Shown here piece by piece: positions 21,254 to 30,711 of a DNA stretch of 64,000 bases. The stretch is from Myxococcales bacterium (GTDB lineage: Bacteria > Myxococcota_A > Polyangia > Polyangiales > Polyangiaceae). Position 1 is the first letter of the stretch, and each line of letters begins with the position of its first letter. Location: contig SECP01000004.1 in assembly GCA_004193285.1 (NCBI GenBank), positions 1 to 64,000 of the forward strand, read 5' to 3'. The notes beneath the pieces are model-generated. The model had not been told where the DNA came from and ran no database searches. It saw only the letters and a program-made list of their open reading frames with translations. The translations under genes and the position numbers were made by a program.

Positions 21254-21553
21254 GGCTTCTCCAGAGGGTCGAGGACGGCTCCGCGCAAGTGCGCGGGGGG
21301 CCAATGGCTCGCCGGACAGGGCGTCACGGCGGCAGGAAGGAGCGGCGTCCCGGTAGGGGGGGGCGCGCCGCTCGTTAGGAGCGTGCGGCCGTTTTCATGG
21401 AAAGCTCACGGATCGACCAGCCGTACGCGCCGGGGCGCGACGACGAGCGAGCCATGGGCACCATTGCTACGACCATCTATTCTTACCTAGCACCGTGAGC
21501 CCAGACTGCCATGGGCTACTTTGACCCAAGGCGCTGAGTGCTCCCCAGAAGGA

Positions 21554-22060
21554 CTAAGGCTCAGGCGCGGCGAGCGCCGGATTTCGTACGAAGCGCTCGT
21601 CCGTAAGCGCGTCGAAGAAGGACAGGACGTCGGTCGTCTCGGCCTCGTTCAAGGCAAAACCGCGAATCAGGCCCGACTTGAGCGGGCTCTTTCGGCCGTC
21701 TCCGGCGGCGGGGCCAGAGGTGGTCACGGTGCCGCCTGCGGAGTAGTGCTGCAACACCTCACGCAGGGTCGCGATGCTACCGTCGTGCATGTACGGCGCG
21801 GTGAGCGCTACGTTCCGCAGGCTCGGGGGGCGAAATAGACCTCGGTCTTCGGCGTTCAACGTTAAGTCGTACAGTCCCTGATCGGTCGCGGGGTAGCTTC
21901 CTTCGCCGTCCACGTCGTAGAGGCCATTGTTGAAGAACGGGTAGCGCGCTCGCTCGGCGGTGGTGCTCGCGTCCACGTAGGAAACGGTGAGGTTGCTGGA
22001 GGTGCCGATCCGCGGCGAAAACCGAGTATCGAAGTCGGTGAAGAGGCGAAAGGGTGAGCG
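21554..22060 (-). pseudogene. C-terminal remnant of a MauG/cytochrome c peroxidase-like di-heme protein
   Basis: YPFFNNGLYDVDGEGSYPATDQG...GLFRPPSLRNVALTAPYMHDGSIATLREVLQHYSAGG; frame closed by TAG just upstream; no CxxCH domain. Confidence 0.7.
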
Positions 22061-22138
22061 CTACCACGTCGCGAACGTAGTCGATGCAGCGGGCCGGCTG
22101 CCTGCGACACGATGTCGCAGCAGCGACATCGTTTGCAC

Positions 22139-23353
22139 TCAGCGCTGACTGCGACGGCGGCGCAGCAGCGCGACGCCGAACGCGGCGAGCAACGCCGCAA
22201 GCGGGCTCCCTCCACGCGCGGTGGCGACCGTGCAGCCACCGCCCTGCATCTGCCAGTCGGTGGCAGTGGACTCGTCTTCGGCGCCGCCGGCGGATGGGCC
22301 ATCGACGGCGTCGCCGCCACCGCTGCGGCTGCCGCCCGCTCCGCTACCGCCGCTGCTAGCCTTGCCGCCTTCGTTCTCAGCGCCAGCGCGCGCTCCGGAG
22401 CCGCCGCTGCTGCTCGTGCCACCGCCGGGCTCTCCCGCGACGTTTTCGTGGCCGCCGTCGCCGTCCACTCCGCCGTTGCCCACTTCCCCGCTGGCCCCCG
22501 GCGACCCGCCCATGCCAGCGCCGCCGCCGATGCCGCCTTGGCCGCCCGCGCTCGCGCCGCCGCCGGCCACACCGCCGCCAGCCACACCGCCGCCACCGCC
22601 CGCACCGCCTCCACCGCTACCGCAGACTCCGCCGACGACGGGCAGCACCACGCAGAGCCCCGCGAGGCAAAGGTTCTGGTGGCAGTCGTTGCCGTCTTCG
22701 CACTGGTCGTTGGTCGAGCAACCCAGCACGGGAGGTCCACCGCCGCTCCCATCGCACCCGAGCACGGGCAGCGTCGTACAGAGCCCCAATGCGCAAAGGT
22801 TCTGAGTGCACTGGTTGCCGTCGTCACACTGATCGTTGGTGGAGCAACCGCCCGTCACGGTCGACCCGCCCGAACCGCCGCTCCCCGCGGAGCCGCAAAC
22901 GCCCGCGTAACAGCAACCGAGCACCGGCAATGGGACGCACAGACCGGCAAGACACAGATCTTGGGTGCAAGGGTTCCCGTCTTGGCACTGGGCGTCCGTG
23001 GAGCAGCCAAGGGCCGGGGTCCCGCCGAGGCCCGCGCCTCCGCTGGGGACGCCGCTCGTGCCGCCGGTGCTCCCACCGCCTGCGCCCGCAGCGCCCCCCG
23101 TAGGCGCGCAGCTACCGTTGAAACAGCAACCGAGCACGGGCAGCGACAGCGCGCAGGCTCCCAGGGTGCAAAGGTTTTGTGTACACGGATTGCCATCTTC
23201 GCAATCCGCGTGCTTCGCGCATCCGCCTAGCAGCGCGGCTTCCGAAGCCACCTTCGTAGCCTCCGGCTCGTGGACGCTGCTACACGCCACGATGCAGCCG
23301 CCCGCGCACGCGAGCACGCTCATTACCCGTTTGGTTCTTCGCAGAATTCCCAT
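22139..23353 (-). CDS. MYXO-CTERM sorting-domain protein with four Cys-rich repeats and Gly-rich stalk
   Basis: Four repeats of xCxDGNxCxQNLCxxGxCxxLPVLGC; C-terminus GGCTVATARGGSPLAALLAAFGVALLRRRRSQR. Confidence 0.85.
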   Translation of the reverse strand: MGILRRTKRVMSVLACAGGCIVACSSVHEPEATKVASEAALLGGCAKHADCEDGNPCTQNLCTLGACALSLPVLGCCFNGSCAPTGGAAGAGGGSTGGTSGVPSGGAGLGGTPALGCSTDAQCQDGNPCTQDLCLAGLCVPLPVLGCCYAGVCGSAGSGGSGGSTVTGGCSTNDQCDDGNQCTQNLCALGLCTTLPVLGCDGSGGGPPVLGCSTNDQCEDGNDCHQNLCLAGLCVVLPVVGGVCGSGGGGAGGGGGVAGGGVAGGGASAGGQGGIGGGAGMGGSPGASGEVGNGGVDGDGGHENVAGEPGGGTSSSGGSGARAGAENEGGKASSGGSGAGGSRSGGGDAVDGPSAGGAEDESTATDWQMQGGGCTVATARGGSPLAALLAAFGVALLRRRRSQR

Positions 23354-23499
23354 GGCTCAGCTCCCGCGACCGCGCGCGTCCGCGCACCGTCGCTCCAGCC
23401 CTAGGGACGACCGAGGCGGCGCTTCCTTAAGCGGAACGGCAGGCGCAAAGACCTGGCACCAAATGACACACGCAGCGAACGCGAGCTCAGCTCACACGT

Positions 23500-23805
23500 T
23501 CAATGCCCACGGCCCACGACGCGCGCGACCTCGCCCGACAATTCGTTGCGGACGAATACGTCCAGCACTTGGCGCTCCCGCGAGTGCGGGCGGTCGCCGG
23601 CCATGCAGCGCAAGAAGCCGATAGCGGCAGACCAGAGCTCGTCCGGACCGAGCACGCGAACGCCGTCCTTCACGAGCTCTCCGCGTAACAAGCTCTCCCT
23701 GAGCTCGAACGGAAGCTTGAAGTGGTGTATCGCGCAGAACGGTAGATTGGAGCTGATCGCAACCAAGCTACACGCCAAGCACTTTCGTTCGACAGCTGTC
23801 CCCAT
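23500..23805 (-). CDS. Hypothetical protein
   Basis: ORF with plausible composition in an otherwise empty interval; no family recognised. Confidence 0.4.
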   Translation of the reverse strand: MGTAVERKCLACSLVAISSNLPFCAIHHFKLPFELRESLLRGELVKDGVRVLGPDELWSAAIGFLRCMAGDRPHSRERQVLDVFVRNELSGEVARVVGRGH

Positions 23806-24055
23806 GCTGACGAGCCTAACGCGAAACGGAGATCATCGGCAGATTTCTCGCGAGCGGTCCGCTTTGCTGCACGGTGAATCGGAAGCAGCGCGCAAGAGGT
23901 CGCGTGGGGCAAGCCGCACGCTGCGGCGCGCTCCTACTGACCCTCACGCCTGGATCCGTCCTCATCGAAACTGACCTGGCGGCAGTAGTCTCTCTACAGC
24001 TTCCTGGGCGTCCCACGGGGTGGCTGGTCAGGGGCATTTGCCCCCAAAGCTCGGC

Positions 24056-24544
24056 ATGGATCAGAAATCGGCGGGGGATCCCCCACTTGTCGGCATGGCC
24101 CTGGGTCTGGTTCACGTTCCGAGAGCTTGCGTCCCTTGCGACCGCGTCTGGCTCGCCAGCACCGCGGCGACCGCCGTTTGCCCGCATTGCGCCCGCGCGG
24201 CCGACGTCGTGCCTGGTGAGAGCTACCAGGCTGCAGACGAGGAACAATTCCAGCGCGTCGAAAGCGCGCTACGCGCCGGTCGCCCGTCTCCCGCGGTGTG
24301 CCAACGGCTCTTCGCAAACCTGAGCGACGTCCATGCCCGCTCGCAGCGTCCGGCGCGGCTCTTGGGTCTCCTCACCGACGCCGTTCCGGAGCTGCAATTT
24401 TTGCAGACACAGTGGGGCCGCCAGCCGGCTGTCCTCACACGCGCGCTGGGAATGCTGACCATCGTCCTCGGCGCGCACCTGCGCGCCGTGGAGGCCAGCC
24501 GAGTCAAGCGCGTCGCGACCGGGGACTCCTCCAACACGCTTTAG
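24056..24544 (+). CDS. Hypothetical protein with N-terminal CxxC-x(n)-CxxC zinc-ribbon-like motif
   Basis: RACVPCDRVWLASTAATAVCPHCARAA followed by helical domain. Confidence 0.55.
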   Translation: MDQKSAGDPPLVGMALGLVHVPRACVPCDRVWLASTAATAVCPHCARAADVVPGESYQAADEEQFQRVESALRAGRPSPAVCQRLFANLSDVHARSQRPARLLGLLTDAVPELQFLQTQWGRQPAVLTRALGMLTIVLGAHLRAVEASRVKRVATGDSSNTL

Positions 24545-24625
24545 CTTTCCTTAGCTTACGCTTCGATCCTCGCCGAGGCGCTCGTGAAGAGCGAGCGCGC
24601 TCGACGGGACCGATTGGCGATGATG

Positions 24626-24973
24626 CTACACCACGCGTTCGTGATGCTTGACGTCGCCGCGGTTCTTTTGAACCTGTGACTGGAGACGACGCCCCAGCGC
24701 GTCAAAAGCTTCCCTCACGGCGACGTACACATCCGCGTCCGCGTGCGCGCCGTCTCGGCTGATGACCAGCTCTGCATCCGGGATCGTCATGTCGATGCTC
24801 ACGCTGTACGCGTGGCCTTTTTGCTGATGGTGGTGCGGAGCCTCGATGACCACGTGGCAGCTCGTGATGCGCCCGTAGAGGCGGCTCAGCTTGTCCAGCT
24901 TGCCCTTGATTCTCTCCTCCAGTGCCTCCGAACGCGGGAAACCACGAAACGTGATCTGAAGCGGTTGGTCCAT
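24626..24973 (-). CDS. HPF/RaiA-family ribosome-associated protein
   Basis: LQITFRGFPRSEALEERIKGKLDKLSRLYGRITSCHVVIEAP...VYVAVREAFDALGRRLQ. Confidence 0.85.
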   Translation of the reverse strand: MDQPLQITFRGFPRSEALEERIKGKLDKLSRLYGRITSCHVVIEAPHHHQQKGHAYSVSIDMTIPDAELVISRDGAHADADVYVAVREAFDALGRRLQSQVQKNRGDVKHHERVV

Positions 24974-25111
24974 CTTTTCTCCTCGCTGGAGTGCCGGCGC
25001 GCAATGCGCCGCATCCATTCCATCATGCAGCAATTCGCGTGCCCTGCCCTCCCCCCGGTTGCACTTTTTCGGGGGGCGCACCACGCGCTTACTGCTTGGC
25101 TCGGCTGATGC

Positions 25112-25858
25112 ATGTGGGGAGCCATGTCCATCACCCACGACGTCAAGCACGCGACCCGCCAAGCGGTGCAGCACCTCGGCAGCCTACGCGATCAGGCTCG
25201 CCTGCAGCTGCACCTGTTATCGCGCGATGCACAGCAGCGCTGGACCGTCCTGGAGAGCGAAATCGCCACGCTCGAGCATCGAGCCAGCCGTGACGGCGAG
25301 AAAGCGGCGGAGACGCTGAGGGACACCGCGCAGGGGTTGAGCCGCACCCTAACGGAGCTCGTCGGGACGCTCAGCCAGTCGCCGGGGCTGCTCACGAACG
25401 TTCGCTCCATCATGACTCCCCACGCGCGAAGCTGCGCGCCCGAGGACTCATTGGCAAGTGCGGCCCAGGTGCTGTGGGAGGCCGACTGCGGGGCTTTGCC
25501 GGTCGTATCCAATGGCAAGGTCACGGCGATGCTCACGGACCGCGACGTGTGCATGGCTGGGTACTTCCGAGACAAGCCGCCTAGCGAGCTGCGGGTGGCA
25601 GACGCGATGTCCAAGCAGCTACTGAGCTGCGGCCCGGACGAGTCGATAGGTGCGGTGCTCGCCACGATGAGCGAGCAGCGCGTGCGGCGGCTGCCCGTCG
25701 TGGGCCCGAGCGGTGACTTGCTCGGAGTGATCAGCCAAGCCGACGTGCTGCGCTGGGCGCGCGCGCTTTCCGAGCGTGACGTCGACCGCACGGTCATCGA
25801 AGCGCTTGCGGACGTCTCCGCGCTGCCGTCGCAAAAAACCTCTCAAACCACGGGGTGA
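25112..25858 (+). CDS. CBS-domain protein with N-terminal coiled coil
   Basis: Two CBS modules: IMTPHARSCAPEDSLASAAQVLWEADCGALPVV..., VADAMSKQLLSCGPDESIGAVLATMSEQRVRRLPVV. Confidence 0.85.
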   Translation: MWGAMSITHDVKHATRQAVQHLGSLRDQARLQLHLLSRDAQQRWTVLESEIATLEHRASRDGEKAAETLRDTAQGLSRTLTELVGTLSQSPGLLTNVRSIMTPHARSCAPEDSLASAAQVLWEADCGALPVVSNGKVTAMLTDRDVCMAGYFRDKPPSELRVADAMSKQLLSCGPDESIGAVLATMSEQRVRRLPVVGPSGDLLGVISQADVLRWARALSERDVDRTVIEALADVSALPSQKTSQTTG

Positions 25859-25972
25859 GCAGCTAATCCCCACGAGTGACGAGTTTTGTACAAAATGTCC
25901 TAGGCTAGGACGCTCGCGTGCTACCTTCTTTGGAGGCGGTCGGGCGCGGCCCGGTTAGACCGTCGCTTTCCC

Positions 25973-26401
25973 ATGCCGTTTGGATCTCAAGTTCAAAGAG
26001 CGAGCCAAAGCGCCGAGCTGCAAGGCGTCACCATCCTGGCCGTCGAGGACCACCCGGATTCTCTGGAGCTTTTGACGGAGGCGCTCAGGGCGCTCGGAGC
26101 CATCGTGTTTCCCGCCGCTACCAGCCGCGAGGCCTTCCAGTTGCTGCTGGAGCAGCGCCCGCAACTCGTCGTGTCGGACATTGGCTTGCCGGACGAAGAC
26201 GGCTTCAGCCTCATGCGCCGCATCCGAGCGCTGGGCGCTGAACAAGGCGGCTCCACTCCCAGCATCGCAGTCTCCGCCTTCACCTCCGCGGAGGATCGCC
26301 GACGGGCGGCGGCGGCTGGCTTTCAAGATTTCGTGGCCAAACCGGTGGACTTCTCGCAGCTCATCAGCAGTATCCAAGCGCTCGCGCGACCGAGCAGCTA
26401 A
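25973..26401 (+). CDS. Response regulator receiver protein
   Basis: ILAVEDHPDSLELLTEAL, LVVSDIGLPDEDGF, FVAKPVD. Confidence 0.88.
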   Translation: MPFGSQVQRASQSAELQGVTILAVEDHPDSLELLTEALRALGAIVFPAATSREAFQLLLEQRPQLVVSDIGLPDEDGFSLMRRIRALGAEQGGSTPSIAVSAFTSAEDRRRAAAAGFQDFVAKPVDFSQLISSIQALARPSS

Positions 26402-26663
26402 ACGCCGGCTAGAGGACGCCGCGTGTCACCTACACGCGGAACGTGAAGCTTCGTCGAGACCGAAGCTGGCTCGGCGCAAGCGACGATCGAATTGGCTCGC
26501 GACGAGCACCGAGCATTCGCTCTGACTTGCTTGGAAAAACTCACTACTGCGCTGCTGCGCTTACATGTCGACGGACGAGAAGGTCGCGATTCGTCCCATT
26601 TGCTGGCACGCGCAATGGAGGCGGAGCGTGGACGCTCCCCCCCGCGAGGCCTATCCTGATGCG

Positions 26664-27887
26664 ATGGTCGCTCACGCCGGGCTCGGTTCCGTGAAGAAGA
26701 AGCCGAACGAGGTCCTGCTCGTGGATGACGACGACAGCGTGCGTAAGATGATGTTCAAGGTGCTCACGCGAGCAGGCTTGAAGGTAGAGCCAGTAGCTCG
26801 CGCGGCAGAGGCGCTGGAGCTCATCAAACGAGGGCGCCGCTTCGAAGCCATCGTGACTGATCTCATGATGCCAGGCATGGATGGGCTGCAGCTTCTGCGG
26901 TTCGTGCGCCAGCTCGATTTGGACGTCCCGATCATCGTAGTGACCGGGAAACCGACCTTGGAGTCCGCCATCATCGCGATGGAGCACGGGGGCTTTCGCT
27001 ACCTGCCGAAGCCCGTGGAGAACCAAAAACTGGTGGAGGTCGTGCAGGATGCAGCGACGCAATACCGTATCTCCCTCCTGAAGCGTAAGGCGCTGGAGAT
27101 CTGCGAGGCGGGGGGCTGGTTGCTACAGGACGAAGGTGACCTGGAGGCGCGCTTCGACCGCGCGCTCGGTCAGCTTTGGATTGCGTACCAGCCAATCGTC
27201 ACCTGGCCTGGGCAAAGGGTGTTCGGCTACGAGGCGCTGGTGCGGTCCCTGGATCCGGATTTGCCCACGCCCGGCATGTTGTTCGACGCCGCGGAGCGGC
27301 TGGGGCGAGTGCAAGATCTCGGTCAGCGCATCCGCGACGCGGTCGCAGAAAACGCGGCCTCGGCGCCGGCGGACGCGCTGGTCTTTGCCAACGTCCACGC
27401 CCTCGATCTCACGAATGACCGCCTGTACGCGCGAGATTCGCCGCTGGCTCAAATCGCCGAGCGCGTCGTGCTGGAGGTGACGGAGCGCGCCTCTCTGCAC
27501 CGCATCGATGATTTGAAGGACCGCATTCGAAGCCTTCGGGATCTGGGCTATCGAATCGCGGTAGACGACTTGGGGGCCGGTTACTCTGGGCTATCCAGCT
27601 TCAGCCAGCTCGAGCCAGACGTGGTCAAGCTGGACATGTCGCTCATTCGGGACATCGACGGCTCGTCCTCGAAAGCCAGCCTGGTCCGTTCGATGATCTC
27701 GGTCTGCACGCAAGATCTCGGAGTGCGCGTAGTTTGCGAAGGCGTGGAAACGGTCGGCGAGCGGGACACCCTGGCCAGCGTCGGGGCCGACCTCCTGCAA
27801 GGCTACCTGTTCGCCAAGCCGGACCGCGGCTTCCGACACGAAAGCACCTTGGCGCTCGGCCCTACCGAGCCGCGAGCCGCCAGGTAG
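26664..27887 (+). CDS. REC-EAL response regulator (putative c-di-GMP phosphodiesterase)
   Basis: VLLVDDDDSVRKMM plus EALVRS, VLEVTERAS, AVDDLGAGYSGL, KLDMSLIRDID, CEGVET, LQGYLFAKP. Confidence 0.92.
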   Translation: MVAHAGLGSVKKKPNEVLLVDDDDSVRKMMFKVLTRAGLKVEPVARAAEALELIKRGRRFEAIVTDLMMPGMDGLQLLRFVRQLDLDVPIIVVTGKPTLESAIIAMEHGGFRYLPKPVENQKLVEVVQDAATQYRISLLKRKALEICEAGGWLLQDEGDLEARFDRALGQLWIAYQPIVTWPGQRVFGYEALVRSLDPDLPTPGMLFDAAERLGRVQDLGQRIRDAVAENAASAPADALVFANVHALDLTNDRLYARDSPLAQIAERVVLEVTERASLHRIDDLKDRIRSLRDLGYRIAVDDLGAGYSGLSSFSQLEPDVVKLDMSLIRDIDGSSSKASLVRSMISVCTQDLGVRVVCEGVETVGERDTLASVGADLLQGYLFAKPDRGFRHESTLALGPTEPRAAR

Positions 27888-27924
27888 CGCGCGAGCTCGT
27901 ACGCCACGGCTCGCAGCCGACCGC

Positions 27925-28458
27925 CTACGCGTCCGCGCGCACGCTCCGCTCCCAGCGCATCACGACCCGGCGCATGGGGTCCAGCCCGCGGCTCGCCTCT
28001 TCCGCGACGAGCGCCGTCAGCTCCTGTTCCAGCTCTTCCGCAGGCAGCTCCGTGAAGCCAAGCTTTGCGTAGAAAGGCATGTTGAACGGGGCATCTCGAA
28101 AGGTCGTCAGCGTGAGCCGCGCATGCCGCTGCCGCTCCGCCCAATCGCACACCGCCGTCACGAGGCGCGTCCCCAAACCCTGCCGACCATGGCTCGGATG
28201 GACGCCCACCTGCTCCAAGTGCGGTAGCCCCGACGGGAGAAGCTCCACGTGCGCAAAGCCGACCGGTGTCTCGCTGGTGAGCGCGACCCAAAGGCGACCA
28301 GCCTGCAAAGCTTCCCTGAAGCGTGGCTCAGGCGTCGTCTCCTTCAGCACGGGCTCGGGCGCGTAAGGCGCGAGAAGGCCGCCCGCCGCCAGCTCGATGA
28401 CGGACAAAAACGGCACGTCCGCCGACCGCGCAGTGGTGATTCGGTAGGTCGGCCGCAT
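27925..28458 (-). CDS. GNAT family N-acetyltransferase
   Basis: GFAHVELLPSGLPHLEQVGVHPSHGRQGLGTRLVTAV. Confidence 0.88.
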   Translation of the reverse strand: MRPTYRITTARSADVPFLSVIELAAGGLLAPYAPEPVLKETTPEPRFREALQAGRLWVALTSETPVGFAHVELLPSGLPHLEQVGVHPSHGRQGLGTRLVTAVCDWAERQRHARLTLTTFRDAPFNMPFYAKLGFTELPAEELEQELTALVAEEASRGLDPMRRVVMRWERSVRADA

Positions 28459-28614
28459 CGCTCGTGTGCGATGCATGGGGCGCGGCATCCGCCGTGTCCA
28501 GCCGCGCGGCCGCGAAGAGCAGCCAGGCCGCCGTTCTCGGCCCAATTCTGCGCGGCGATGCGTCCGGGCTGGACGACCCGCGCCCGCCCGCGCTATGCCT
28601 CCGGCCTCCTCATC

Positions 28615-28696
28615 GCACGAGTGGCGGAATTGGCAGACGCGCCGGATTTAGGTTCCGGTACCGCAAGGTGTGGGGGTTCAAGTCCCTCCTCGTGCA
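28615..28696 (+). tRNA. tRNA-Leu(TAG)
   Basis: Acceptor GCACGAG/CTCGTGC, anticodon stem CCGGA-TTTAGGT-TCCGG, T-loop GGTTCAAGTC, long variable arm. Confidence 0.95.
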
Positions 28697-28700
28697 CTCT

Positions 28701-28721
28701 CACTGGCCCCTTGGGCCAGTG
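28701..28721 (+). terminator. Hairpin CACTGGCC-CCTTG-GGCCAGTG downstream of tRNA-Leu
   Basis: Perfect 8-bp stem a few nt after the tRNA 3' end. Confidence 0.55.
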
Positions 28722-28781
28722 GCGCACTCGTTGGGGCTTTCTATTGACTGCGCCTCCGCCTAGCGGCGTCGCCTTCGTCAA

Positions 28782-28850
28782 CAAGTCCCTCCTCGTGCAC
28801 CGGTCGCCGGGGACTTCGTCCCCGCCCCGCTGAAGTGAATTCAGCGGGGC
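28782..28850. repeat. tRNA-Leu 3'-end copy (AAGTCCCTCCTCGTGCACC) plus double hairpin
   Basis: 19-nt match to the tRNA 3' terminus, then CGGGGAC-TTC-GTCCCCG and CCCCGCTGAA-GTGAA-TTCAGCGGGG. Confidence 0.8.
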
Positions 28851-28920
28851 CCCACCCCTGACTTTTGGGTGCCTACCCAAAAGCAAACGACGATCGGCCG
28901 CGTGTGCACTCGGCTTGGGT

Positions 28921-29559
28921 TTAGCTGTCGTCGAAAAGAGCCAGGAGCCGTTCGAGATAGAAGGCGTGGATGCGATCGGGACGGTGGAGGTCCGCCTCGA
29001 GCAGCCCCTCATAGTATTCGTCCTCGTGATGCTCTGTTGGGAAGTACTCGATTGAAGGTGAAGTCTCCAGGAAATCGGAGCGAAGCCCGAACGTCACCCA
29101 GAGGATGTAGTGGTCCAGGACGCGCCCGGTGCGGCCGTTCGTATCCTTGAACGGGTGGATCATTTGAAATCGGTGGTGCGTGTCGGCGATGACGTTCGCG
29201 ACGGCCTCAATGTCCATCGTCGTCACGTCTCCCATCCACGCAGCGAGATCGAGGCTCAGGTTCCTGAGCTGGAGCCGCACATCAGGCCAGGGCACGGGTA
29301 CTCGCCCTCCCGGACCCCGGTCGTCTCGTCTCGTCGTGCCCGCCCAGTCCAGAAACTCGCTGAACATCGCGCGGTGCAGGTCCAGGATATCGTGATCGGT
29401 CGGCGTGCGCCCGTCGTGCTCGCCGCCTTGCGCTCGGTCGAAGGCCCAGCGTCGCCCCATCATCTCAGCGTCGGAGAGAAGCTCTTCGATCTCGGCATAG
29501 TTCTCCACGACTCCGTGGAGCGTCTCCAGAGGTTCAGTGCGGCGTCCCTGGCGGGCCAC
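28921..29559 (-). CDS. Fic-domain protein (putative AMP-transferase toxin)
   Basis: Fic motif HPFKDTNGRTGRVLDHY; GTG start 2 nt after the upstream ORF's stop. Confidence 0.85.
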   Translation of the reverse strand: MARQGRRTEPLETLHGVVENYAEIEELLSDAEMMGRRWAFDRAQGGEHDGRTPTDHDILDLHRAMFSEFLDWAGTTRRDDRGPGGRVPVPWPDVRLQLRNLSLDLAAWMGDVTTMDIEAVANVIADTHHRFQMIHPFKDTNGRTGRVLDHYILWVTFGLRSDFLETSPSIEYFPTEHHEDEYYEGLLEADLHRPDRIHAFYLERLLALFDDS

Positions 29560-29561
29560 GC

Positions 29562-29756
29562 CTAACGAGCACGCCCGGCGGTAGCACGTTGAAGCGCTGA
29601 ACGGAGCACTTCTTCGCGCACGTCGTAGCCCTCGACCCGCAGCGACTGCTGGACACTTCGCAGCAGGCGAGCAGGGCCATCTTTGCCCTGCTTGTCTGTG
29701 GAGGCGACCTTTGCTTTCAGCTCCGTCAGCTTGGTGCGGGAGGTGACGCGGGCCAT
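29562..29756 (-). CDS. Putative FicA/VbhA-like antitoxin
   Basis: 64-aa ORF immediately upstream of and coupled to the Fic gene; contains QQSLRVEGYDV (SxxxEG inhibitory motif). Confidence 0.65.
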   Translation of the reverse strand: MARVTSRTKLTELKAKVASTDKQGKDGPARLLRSVQQSLRVEGYDVREEVLRSALQRATAGRAR

Positions 29757-29942
29757 GACCCTAGGATAGCTCAGCCATGCCAGGGGCGGCCACCCAGTAA
29801 GTAATTGCGTGTACCGGCACGAAAAGGCCGCCAGCGGTAGCGCCGCGTCGGCGAAGGCGCCCTTCTCAAGGGCGGCACTCGGTGCGAGCTGTGCCGAGGC
29901 GTCCGCCAGTTCCGGAGCACCGGCATCGCGACGCACGCGCGT

Positions 29943-29984
29943 GGATTTAGGGTTCCGGTACCGCTAGGTGTGGGGGTTCAAGTC
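29943..29984 (+). pseudogene. Partial tRNA-Leu copy
   Basis: GGATTTAGGGTTCCGGTACCGCTAGGTGTGGGGGTTCAAGTC; one inserted G versus the intact gene, 5' half missing. Confidence 0.8.
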
Positions 29985-30244
29985 ACTTCGTCTCCGCCTG
30001 CGCCGTCGCCTTCGTGAGCAAGTCCCTCCTCGTGCACCGCAAGAAAACTCAAGCGATTGGCGTCTTCTGGGCGCCTGTCGCCGACCCACGCAGCAAACGC
30101 ACTCGTGTGACGGCCAATTTTTGCAACTGCGGGTCGGCGTAGCCGGCGCGGTCGAGCAAGTGGGCGCGGTCCGCCTAGGCGTCGCGGGCACCGGGCGAGC
30201 CGAATTGGTCTCGAGCGGGGGGCTCATGCGGTAGGCTGGTCACC

Positions 30245-30616
30245 ATGAGCGAGTTTCCATTGCTGATCGAGTTCGTTGCCGAAACGAGGCTGGAGCGCGA
30301 TCCGGACCTCGTTCCGAAGCTGCCCATTGTTCAAAACGGACCGCCGGGCACCCGCGTGGTCTTTGCTGACGGCAGCAAGGTGCCGCTCCCTACCGACCAG
30401 ATCGTCTTCGCGGACGACACTAAGGGGAGTGCTCGCGTCGGTTTCGGCGGCATGAGCTTCGAGGGGATCGAAGACGGTCTTGTCGTCTGCTACCGCGTCC
30501 ACGAGCTGAAGCCCGAGGCAATGCTTTCGCCCGGGCGAGGGCGCAGGATGACCCTCAAGCCAGAGATGGTCGACGCGATCTACGTGGATGATCGCAAGGT
30601 CTGGCCTCGCGGCTGA
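30245..30616 (+). CDS. Hypothetical protein (123 aa)
   Basis: Intact ORF, plausible composition; no family recognised. Confidence 0.55.
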   Translation: MSEFPLLIEFVAETRLERDPDLVPKLPIVQNGPPGTRVVFADGSKVPLPTDQIVFADDTKGSARVGFGGMSFEGIEDGLVVCYRVHELKPEAMLSPGRGRRMTLKPEMVDAIYVDDRKVWPRG

Positions 30617-30711
30617 GCATCAGGGCCGCGCGAACGCGGCAAAGCCGTCGGCGGTGCTCCATTGGAATCGGTGGTGCGCCTAGGCGATGATCCGCTTCGT
30701 CGCGTGCCCTA

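Noticed and set aside
22112-23230. 372-aa + strand ORF
   Set aside because: Antisense to the MYXO-CTERM gene; composition reflects reverse complement of Gly-rich codons
29968-30234. 88-aa + strand ORF across the partial tRNA copy
   Set aside because: Its N-terminal half is the tRNA-derived repeat; no protein-like conservation evident
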